Shown here: in pieces, positions 56,021-64,000 of the stretch
Numbering within the stretch: position 1 is the first letter of the stretch
Layout: every line of letters begins with the position of its first letter
DNA from: Amblyomma americanum
Taxonomy: Eukaryota > Arthropoda > Arachnida > Ixodida > Ixodidae
NCBI RefSeq assembly: GCF_052857255.1
Contig: NC_135498.1
Span: forward strand, 161,534,124-161,598,123
Length of the DNA stretch: 64,000 nt
Reading direction: 5' to 3'
Translations under genes and position numbers: made by a program
Notes under the pieces: model-generated
What the model was told of the DNA's origin: nothing
Seen by the model: only the letters and a program-made list of their open reading frames with translations
Databases searched by the model: none

Positions 56021-56285
56021 CATCGAGAACATGTTTGGTGTGGTTTATGGGGGTTTAACACCCAAAAGCGACTCAGGCTATGAGAGACGCCATAGGCAAA
56101 GGCTCCGTAAATGTAGACCACCTGGCGTTCTTAAACGTGCACTGACATCGCACAGTACAAGGACCTCTAAAATTTCGCCTCCATCGAAATTCGACTGCCG
56201 CGGCAGGGATCGAACCCGCGTCTTTCGGGCGCACAACCGAGCGCCATAACCACTCAGCCACAGCGGCGCCCCATCGAGAACATGT
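56021..56285 (-). mobile_element. Ruka-like SINE with perfect 14-bp target duplication
   Basis: SINE body 56035-56271. CATCGAGAACATGT occurs at 56021-56034 and 56272-56285. On minus: A box in GCTGAGTGGTTATGGCGC, B box GGTTCGATCCC, body TTTCGATGGAGGCGAAATTT and tail GTTAAACCCCCATAAACC. The best-preserved SINE in the window, with intact pol III boxes. Confidence 0.93.
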
Positions 56286-57250
56286 GCCACAGTCTCTAGC
56301 TCACGAGATTGGAGGACTGAAGAGTTATACACGTATCAAAAAATGTGCCTGAATGCGGAAGGAAAATAATACACCACCTTTTAGCCAACCTGGCCGAGAA
56401 GGAATTGCAGCGGCACGTATGATCCGCCCTAAATGTATCGAGCAGTAGAGATAATTTTCCCTGGCCACAAGAGAGGTGCCACGCTTTTGAAGCCTAACGC
56501 CACCTGTGATTGCCGCTCGTAGATTATATCATCGAGGTATGGTGCGCTATAGCATTATTTGGTGTGGCATATGACGTTTAACCTCAGGAATCTCCACGAT
56601 TGCTTCAGAGCTCGCACAATAGAGGTCTCGGCACTAATTTCACCCACCAAAAGAGGTTTACGTATGTGACACGGCATCATGGAAGGATGTCTTTGTGTTT
56701 CGTGTGCATACCACTGTAGATGCCGGGTCCTATATTCAATTCTGGCCCCTCGTTTTCAGCACTGCCTATGAAAAATTGAAGGCTATATTAAAAATGGTGC
56801 ACAAACAGGAAGCAAAAAGATCGGTATTCACAGAGCCTTTCCCTTTTGTTGCCCTCAGTTGCGAAACGCCATAGCCGCGATGCTTCAGGGTCAGGTCCAG
56901 GAGCGATTGAAAAACTTTTACAGAAGATGGTTGCGAAACAGCCCAGGTAGCAACAGGCGCAACGACACAAAGATCAGGAGGTAGTCAACAGTGACCTAGA
57001 TGTTGCTCTTCAAAATGAATCCCAGTCTGCGCGTGCATTGCAGCGCCAATGCCGGATAATTCACCGCGGTAAAGCAAAGTAGTATAGCTGTGTTTCAACC
57101 TAGAATCGCGAGGCCGCAGACTTCTAGCCGCCGATAGGATGTCCTTGTCATTCCATGCGAAAGGCACAGACAGAAAAGAATACCAGTGCAGATTAGAAAG
57201 GGTGCCAGTATGTCTTCTCGCAGAACGAACGTATACAGTGCTTACAGTCT
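56286..57250. other. Flank upstream of tandem array
   Basis: No known repeat. A minus ORF (56985-57362) overlaps the first array unit. If the array belongs to a gene, earlier exons might lie here, but I cannot identify one from sequence alone. Confidence 0.35.
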
Positions 57251-57254
57251 TAGA

Positions 57255-60200
57255 GCGGCATGTAATCAGCTTCATATCATTGCGTAAGGTCCTTCCTCGC
57301 ACTTTAGTGTATACGTTATCTTTGTTAGCAATTAATCGCCTGAAACACTTCATGATATCCACGTTGGAGGAAACAGCGGAATTAAAACTGGCCAGGAGGA
57401 GCGATCATTGGGCGGAGGAGTAGGTAAGCGCAGTTATTATTATTTGCTTCAGATCTATAATTTTACAAAAGGAATCAGCACATTTGTTGGAAAATTTACG
57501 CACATGGCGCACGATGAAATGGGCATCACTGGCGATGCATCTCCGACGTCATTATCAAACCAACGTCATCAGTTTTAAATCCGTGTCAGCGTAGGTTGTT
57601 CCAAACACTTTAGTGTATGCCGTTTTCTTTATTATCCTATGGTGGCCTGAACACTTAATGATATCCACGCAGGAGGAAACAGAGGAATTGGCACTGCACG
57701 GACTGAGCGATCATTGGGCGGAGGAGTAGGTAAGTGCAGTTAGATATGATTACTTCTGATGTAGAATTTTACGAAAATAAGGAGCACATATGATTTTAAC
57801 ATTTACGCTCACGGCGCACGATGAAATGGGCATCACTCGCGATGTATCGCAGTCGTCATTATCAAACCAACGTCATCAGTTTTAAATCAGTGTCAGCGTA
57901 GGTTGTTCCAAACACTTTAGTGTATGCCGTATTCTTTATTATCCTATGGTGGCCTGAACACTTAATGATATCCACGCAGGAAGAAACAGCGGAATTGGCA
58001 CTGCCCGGACTGAGCGATCATTGGGCGGAGGAGTAGGTAAGTGCAGTTAGATATGATTACTTCTGGCGTAGAATTTTACGAAAGTAATGAGCACATTTGA
58101 TTGGAACATTTACGCTCACAGCGCACGATGAAAATGGCCATCACTCGCGATGTATCGCAGTCGTCATTATCTAACCAACGTCATCAGTTTTAAATCCGTG
58201 TCAGCGTAGGTTGTACCACACACTTTAGTGTATGCCGTTTTCTTTATTTTCCAATGGTCGCCTGAAACACTTAATGATATCCATGCAGGAGGAAACAGCG
58301 GAATTGGCAATGCCCGGGCTGAGCGATCATTGGGCGGAGGAGTAGGTAAGTTCAGTTAGATATGATTACATCTGACGTAGAATTTTACGAAACTAAGGAG
58401 CACATTTGTTGGAAAATGTACGCACACGGCGCACGATAAAATGGGCATCACTGGCGATGCATCTCCGACGTCATTATCAAACCAACGTCATCAGTTTTAA
58501 ATCCATGTCAGCGTAGGTTGTTCCAAACACTTTAGTGCATGCCGTTTACTTTATTATCCCATGGTGGCCTGAACACTTAATGATATCCACGCAGGAGGAA
58601 ACAGCGGAATTGGCACTGCCCGGACTGAGCGATCATTGGGCGGAGGAGTAGGTAAGTGCAGTTAGATATGATTACTTCTGATGTAGAATTTTACGAAAGT
58701 AAGGAGCACATATGATTGTAACATTTACGCTCACGGCGCACGATGAAATGGGCATCACTCGCGATGTATCGCAGTCGTCGTTATCAAACAAACGTCATCA
58801 GTTTTAAATCCGTGTCAGCGTAGGTTGTTCCCAAAATTTTAGTGTATGCCGTTTTCTTTATTATCCAATGGTCACCTGAAACTCTTAATGATATCCATGG
58901 AGGAGGAAACAGCGGAATTGGCAATGCCCGGACTGAGCGATCATTGGGCGGAGGAGTAGGTAAGTTCAGTTAGATATGGTTACTTGTGAGGTAGAATTTT
59001 ACGAAAGTGATTAGCACATTTTGATTGGAAAATTTACGATCACGGCGCACGATGAAAATGGGCATCACTCGCGATGTATCGCAGTCGTCATTATCAAACC
59101 AAAGTCATCAGTTTTAAATCCGTGTCAGCGTAGGTTGTTCCACACACTTTAGTGTGTGCCGTTTTCTTTATTATCCTATGGTCGCCTGAAACACTTAATG
59201 ATATCCATGCAGGAGGAAACACCGGAATTGGCAATGCCCGGACTGAGCGATTATTGGGCGGAGGAGTAGGTAAGTTCAGTTAGATATGGTTACTTCTGAG
59301 GTAGAATGTTACGAAAGTAATTAGCACATTTGATTGGAAAATTTACGATCACGGCGCACGATGAAAACGGGCATCACTCGCGATGTATCGCAGTCGTCAT
59401 TATCAAACCAACGTCACCAGTTTTAAATCCGTGTCAGCGTAGGTTGTTCCAAACATATTAGTGTATGCCGTTTTCTTTATTATCCTACGGTCACCTGAAA
59501 CTCTTAATGATATCCATGCAGGAGGAAACAGCGGAATGGGCAATGCCCGGACTGAGCGATCTATGGGCGGAGGAGTAGGTAAGTTCAGTTAGATAGGGTT
59601 ACTTCTGAGGTAGCATTTTACGAAAGTAAGGAGCCCATTTGATTGGAACATTTACGCTCACGGCGCACGATGAAGATAGGCATCACTCGCGATGTATCGC
59701 CGTCGTCCTTATCAAAGCGACGTCATCAGTTTCAAATCCGTGTCAGCGTAGATTGTTCCAAACACGGTGGTGTATGTCGTTTTCTTTATAATCCTATGGT
59801 CGCCTGAAACACTTAATGATATCCATGCAGGAGGAAACAGCGGAATTGGCAATGCCCGGGCTGAGCGATCATTGGGCGGAGGAGTAGGTAAGTTCAGTTA
59901 GATATGATTACTTCTGATGCAGAATTTTACGAAAGTAATGAGCACATTTGATTGGAAAATTTACGATCACGGCGCACGATGAAAATGGGCATCACTCGCG
60001 ATGTATCGCAGTCGTCATTATCAAACCAACTCATCAGTTTGAAATCCGTGTCAGCGTAGGTTGTACCACACACTTTAGTGTATGCCGTTTTCTTTATTAT
60101 CCTATGGTCGCCTGTAACACTTAATGATATCCATGCAGGAGGAAACAGCGGAATTGGCAATGCCCGGACTGAGCGATCATTGGGCGGAGGAGTTGGTAAG

Positions 60201-60563
60201 TTCAGCTAGATATGATTGCTTTTGATCTAGAATTTTACGAAAGGAATGATCATATTTGATTGGAAGATTTACGCTCACGGTGCACGATGAAAATGGGCAT
60301 CACTCGCGATGTATCGCCGTCGTCATTATCAAAGCAACGTCATCAGTTTCAAATCCATGTCAGCGTAGGTTGTTGCAAACACGGTGGTGTATATCGTTTT
60401 CTTTATAATCCTATGGTCGCCTAAAATAATTAATATTATCCTTGCAGGAGGAAACAGCGGAATTGACACTGGCCGGGCTGAGCGATCATTGGGCGGAGGA
60501 GTAGGTAAGTGCAGTTAGATATGATTGCTTTTGATATAGAATTTTACGAAAGTAATGAGCACA
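57255..60563 (+). repeat. Tandem array, 11 units of about 308 bp, each with an exon-like core
   Basis: Units repeat every 305-311 bp. Each has a 57-bp core: 57367-57423, 57673-57729, 57980-58036, 58289-58345, 58595-58651, 58903-58959, 59213-59269, 59522-59578, 59833-59889, 60139-60195 and 60448-60504. Ten of eleven are preceded by AG after a T-rich tract and a CTTAAT word; the first has TTG instead. All are followed by GTAAG. Spacers are 249-254 bp. Two subtypes (CACTGC/GTGCAG and CAATGC/TTCAG) alternate irregularly. The first unit is diverged and partial; the last is cut by an LTR. Confidence 0.9.
57367..60504 (+). CDS. Putative tandem 57-nt exons (speculative gene part)
   Basis: If the AG/GTAAG borders are used, eleven 57-nt exons of phase-preserving length result. 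Frame 3 (one base of a codon carried over) is open in all copies and encodes GGNSGIGTARTERSLGGGV-type repeats, so inclusion of any number of copies keeps frame. Frame 1 encodes EETAELALPGLSDHWAEE followed by TAG, which would make each a terminal exon. Frame 2 is closed by TGA in nearly all copies. I know no family with either peptide. Expression is untested; the alternative is a satellite whose splice-like borders are inherited from a single ancestral unit. Confidence 0.35.
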
Positions 60564-61489
60564 CTCGGACCGAAAGAATGGACTAGGCGACGGGTGTACC
60601 AACACAAACGCACATTTAATACACCCTACGCGATACACACACTAGAACACAAAACTAACAAAAATAACACAACACACAAAGGCTATAAATACACACGACC
60701 CGGGCACACTACTACCAGCGTCTACTACTAGCGTTCTACTATTCGTGGTCGGCGTTGATTCTCACGGTTGGTTTGGTGTGGCTGCGGCGTTGTATGGATC
60801 CCGTAGGCGGCGTCGAGGCGGCATTCGCCGTGCTTGGGCTGGCGTCACTGGCGGTGTTCGACGTGCTCGGGCTGGCGTCGCTGGCTGCATCGTACAAGCT
60901 CCAGGTCCAAGCGCCCGTGGAGATGATGCCGGTGTTGTTGGCTTTGGTGGCGGCGTCGCTGGCTGCGTCGTATAAGCTCCAGGTCCAAGCGCCCGTGGAG
61001 ATGATGCCGGTGTTGTTGGCGTTGCGGGCACCACCCGGATGGGTTGAAACAGCGCTGGAGACACCCCTGGCCGTAGCAGGTGGTAGCGTCCTCTGTTGAC
61101 GCCCCGGAACGGGGTTAGGCACGGCAGGAAGTCCACGATGCGGAGTCGTAGAACGCGAGCTCACCGGAGCAGTAGCCGGCGTCGCTCTCTTCCAGCCGAT
61201 GTGTCCCTGACCCGCCGGAGCCTCCGCTTATCTGCTGTTCCCCCTTGTGCCTCGCTCTCGCTCGCCCTTTTGTAGCCTCGGTGTTAGTCCACGTAAGCCT
61301 TGTCGTCGTCTTCTTCTCTTTTCCATCAATCATCTCTCTCCACGTTACCGTATGCTTCTCCACCAATCATCTCTCTCCACCTCAACGAATGCTTCTTCTT
61401 CCTCTTCTTTATTCTTCGGTTAATTCGCGTCGTCTTCTTCACACCTTTTTCCTTTAAAATTTAATTTAGGCTCCATAATATATGTGACA
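60564..61489 (-). mobile_element. LTR of RT-less Gypsy copy 2, end-truncated
   Basis: On minus it starts TGTCACATAT and is homologous to 8210-8972, but lacks the last 22 or so bp (through the GTGACA end) where it meets the tandem array. It has a 78-bp tandem duplication (60880-60957, 60958 onward) and an ATTAAA signal. The TATA box is changed to TACAAAAG. Being on the left of a minus element, it is the 3' LTR. Confidence 0.85.
60739..61164 (-). CDS. ORF inside the LTR, copy 2 (141 codons)
   Basis: Counterpart of 8490-8771. Includes two copies of NNTGIISTGAWTWSLYDAAS created by the 78-bp (26-codon) duplication, and ends TVRINADHE-stop. In frame with copy 1 throughout. A Pro-rich frame (60762-61136) is also open. 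No known domain. Confidence 0.35.
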   Translation of the reverse strand: MSSRSTTPHRGLPAVPNPVPGRQQRTLPPATARGVSSAVSTHPGGARNANNTGIISTGAWTWSLYDAASDAATKANNTGIISTGAWTWSLYDAASDASPSTSNTASDASPSTANAASTPPTGSIQRRSHTKPTVRINADHE

Positions 61490-62112
61490 AGGGCCCCCTC
61501 TCTCAAGAGTTTTTCCATGAAAAACTGCTCACGTCATTTTCATCTTCAAGCCATCCAGCCAGCCGACTATCTTCTGTGGCGATTCTGGACTCAGCACACA
61601 ACACACCGCAGAGGTTTAGCACACACCAAACGCACACCACGAACACAGTACACCAAATTGTGTGTTCAGAACACTAACCCACCACTGCCGCTGTCTGTAC
61701 AGAGTCCTTAATAAACATGTTCGTGTCCACAACACACTCCTTTGTATGATCACATAACACCAACAATAGCAACAACAACAACAAGGTAAATCCCAGAGAC
61801 ACATTAGCACAGCAACGACATGATATATCCCAGAGACACCCAGAGCTGACCGGTTAGCTTTATCTCTATACAAGTCTAATTTGTGACATATGACCTCAAT
61901 TTGGCTTGGCCCATCCCAAAACGTATCCCCCTTGATTTGGAGTACAGCTGTAATCCTCTGTCTGCATTCAAATTGGGCTTCTCAAGTACCTCATCCCCTC
62001 CTGCGTTTTTCTTCCCACTGAACGTGGACACCTAGGCAGCATCACCTGTCTCCTCGGCCACCACCGAACAAGTTGCCCTGGGGGCGTACCGCCGTACGGG
62101 ACCTCGTTCTTC
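61490..62112 (-). other. 3' noncoding region of RT-less copy 2
   Basis: A purine tract on minus (AGAGAGGGGGCCC) lies next to the LTR, followed upstream by (TTG)-rich sequence and the region homologous to 7700-8194. No RT or RNase H remains. Confidence 0.6.
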
Positions 62113-63200
62113 CTATTTCTTCAACATATTAACATGGAAAACCCTCTTAGTGCCATCTATCACTACCTCATAATCCATGTCCTTTTTATTCCGCGTCACA
62201 AGGTACGGGCCCTTCCTCTGCATCAGTAACTTATTATGATCCATGCGTAGCAACACAAGAACCCTGTCGCCCGGATTCAGATTTCTGTGAATGACTTTCT
62301 TTTCATAACATCCCTTGTGGCGTTCACGCGCCTTTTCTAGGCTTTGATGTGCAAGCCTGCATGTTTCCTTCAATCTATCCCGCAACTCAAACACGTATGT
62401 GTAAGTTGTCTTGAGATCTGACGCAATCTCTTTAATAGCCCAAAGCTCCTTGAGTATTGCAAGTGGACTTCTAACGGTTCTCCCATACATCTCGAAGGGT
62501 GAGAAACCAAGACTCGTTTGTGGTACTTCGCGGTAAGCGAACAAAAGAGCTGGGAGATATCTATCCCAATCAGTAGCTCTCTCCTGGCACATTTTCTTGA
62601 TCATATTTTTGAGAGTGCCGTTGAAACGCTCTACAAGCCCATTACACATAGGATGGTAAGCCGTCGTCAGTAACTGTCTTACTGACAAAAGGCGGTTAAC
62701 CTCCTTCATTAGCTCCGATGTGAAGTTCGAGCCCCGGTCACTCAAAATTTCTCTCGGGAACCCATTACATGAAAACATTTTCACAAGACCCTCCGCCCCA
62801 TGGATACTGTCAATAGTTCTCAGTGGAATAGCGTCAGGATAACGAGTGGCCACGGCAACCAGAGTAAGCACATATCTATTGCCTTTGGCGGATACTGGAG
62901 AGATTGGCCCCACAATGTCAATTGCAACTCGCGGAAACGGTAGGTCGATGGCTGGCATCTTTCCCATAGGTACGGGACCAACTCTTCCCTTCGGAACTGT
63001 GCGCTGGCAGGCATCACATGAGCGAACAAAGCGCTTAACGTCACTCTGAACCCCCGGCCAAAAGACCTCCTAGGTGATCCTAGACACCGTTTTTTGAACA
63101 CCCTGGTGTCCGGCCATAATGGCGTCATGTCCTAAGCGTAGCAATGTCTCTCGCATCTCTCTCGGTAACACGAGCTGTTGGACACGCCTTCCTGAACTAA
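62113..63200 (-). pseudogene. Integrase of RT-less Gypsy copy 2
   Basis: HHCC (GHDAIMAGHQGV and CDAC) is complete. One TAG near 63073 interrupts the domain. The 284-codon frame 62113-62967 then keeps D (AIDIVGPIS), D (EILSDRGSNF), E (LVERFNGTLK), the SPFEMYGRTVRSP segment and the GPY module QRKGPYLVTR, ending FHVNMLKK. Apart from the stop, the catalytic triad and zinc ligands are intact, making this the least decayed integrase in the window. Same order as copy 1: directly after protease. Confidence 0.9.
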
Positions 63201-63840
63201 ATATGCATTCCCTGTGCAGAAGACCATTTACCAATTGATACTCCAATGACGTCCGATCTTCTTTCTTTTCACTCTTTCCCCGACTCTGAAAGCAAGCCTT
63301 CAAGCTCGGGTCTTCCTTTTGCCTAATTGCAATTTCGTCCGGTGTTACGCTCAGGCACATCGTAACAGGAGCAGAGAGCGGACGCTGCGTTGCTCGAGTT
63401 GTCGCTTGAGCTCTTGTCTCCACTGCCGAGGAAAAACTGACTGCACCCGTCTGAGCTGTCGCAGGCCTTTCCTCCTTTGGATGTTCTTCACCGTCGAGCA
63501 TCCTCCACTCGGGATCGGGGTCTTCGACACATCTTGCACCCGTAATGTTCCCCAAGATGAGATTGTAGATGGGTTGGTCTACGTATTTTGCCACTACCTG
63601 CCCAGTATAATATGGCGTGGACACAAAATCTTGGCTTCAGGAAGGTACCTTATTGTGCTGTCTACCAGAGTGACGGCCGACGCTTCCCCTGTAAGATCCT
63701 CGTCCTTCACCAGGCATCTACGAATCAACACTGTATTAGCTCCTCTGTATCTCAGCACAAATATAGGACGGTCCCCTATTTGCCCAACCACCCCTGGCAT
63801 TGCTGCTTTCGACTTGGCTGTTCCACTCACTGCCACATTT
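63201..63840 (-). pseudogene. Protease and linker of RT-less Gypsy copy 2
   Basis: The frame starting near 63836 reads QIGDRPIFVLRYRGANTVLI, with YRG in place of the active-site DSG. In the next frame YNLILGNITGARC closes the protease and PEWRMLDGEEHPKEERPATA and SAVETRAQATTRATQR form the linker, followed by LVNGLLHREC and the integrase. One frameshift near 63600-63620. No RT segment between protease and integrase. Confidence 0.85.
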
Positions 63841-64000
63841 TCCAGAGGCGTTTGCTCTCATTTCAGCTGTGGAACTTGGGATGGCGTGACAAGTTCTACC
63901 CTAGAGTCGACAACGCATGCAGCTCGGTCCTGCGTTCTGTATCGGCACTCATCCAGAGTATGACACCTCCTCTTACAACCTTGACACACAACCTGTGTTT
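63841..64000 (-). pseudogene. Gag zinc knuckle of RT-less Gypsy copy 2 (edge)
   Basis: CQGCKRRCHTLDEC is an intact CCHC knuckle, matching the second knuckle of copy 1, followed by RVELVTPSQVPQLK and a TGA. The rest of Gag and the 5' LTR lie beyond the right edge. Confidence 0.75.

Noticed and set aside
59927..60160. Minus-strand 77-codon ORF in the tandem array
   Set aside because: It reads through spacer and core of a repeated unit, and the other units have stops or frameshifts in that frame.
57255..60563. CRISPR-like array
   Set aside because: Units are about 308 bp with near-identical spacers, in eukaryotic DNA full of retrotransposons; not a CRISPR architecture.

Overview
This is eukaryotic intergenic DNA, most likely from a hard tick (Ixodidae). 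The basis is the mixture of repeats: tRNA-derived SINEs that look like the tick Ruka family, RTE-type LINEs ending in TGA/GAT repeats, CR1/L2-like LINE remnants, Penelope-like elements (PLEs) and several Ty3/Gypsy elements. I see no bacterial operon, rRNA gene, CRISPR array or convincing intact host protein gene. Almost every recognisable coding stretch is a decayed transposon.

Layout. At 1-1.5 kb a minus-strand Gypsy Gag/protease fragment runs off the left edge; behind it lies a repeat (1555-2515) that recurs at 33870-34770. At 3.4-5.6 kb are LINE tails, one with a nested SINE. At 5.6-9.0 kb is a Gypsy element whose integrase follows its protease directly, with no reverse transcriptase before its 3' LTR. 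At 9-12 kb I recognise little. At 12-18.6 kb is a nested mosaic: a CR1/L2-like LINE split by a 3.5-kb insert that carries an Arg-rich ORF and a decayed RTE LINE, followed by a second CR1-like LINE on the minus strand. At 19.4-22.2 kb is a long RTE LINE (minus) with a 14-bp target-site duplication. At 22-29 kb are scattered SINEs, LINE tails and unassigned sequence.

From 29.4 to 39.1 kb a block of about 3.6 kb containing a PLE remnant occurs twice in direct orientation. At 39.9-41.5 kb two PLE 3' halves point away from each other. At 43.3-48.6 kb is a complete but dead Gypsy element with two LTRs and a 4-bp target duplication. At 49-56.3 kb are further PLE, LINE and SINE fragments and a small hairpin-ended repeat.

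The most unusual region is 57.25-60.56 kb: eleven tandem units of about 308 bp. Each contains an exactly 57-bp segment followed by GTAAG and, in ten of eleven, preceded by AG, so the array looks like a tandemly multiplied small exon with 249-254 bp introns. One reading frame stays open through all eleven segments and would give a Gly-rich 19-residue repeat. The array ends abruptly against a truncated LTR of a second copy of the RT-less Gypsy family (60.6-64 kb, minus). The two RT-less copies share their structure, which suggests a non-autonomous family mobilised in trans. Assignments come from reading motifs by eye; no database search was run.
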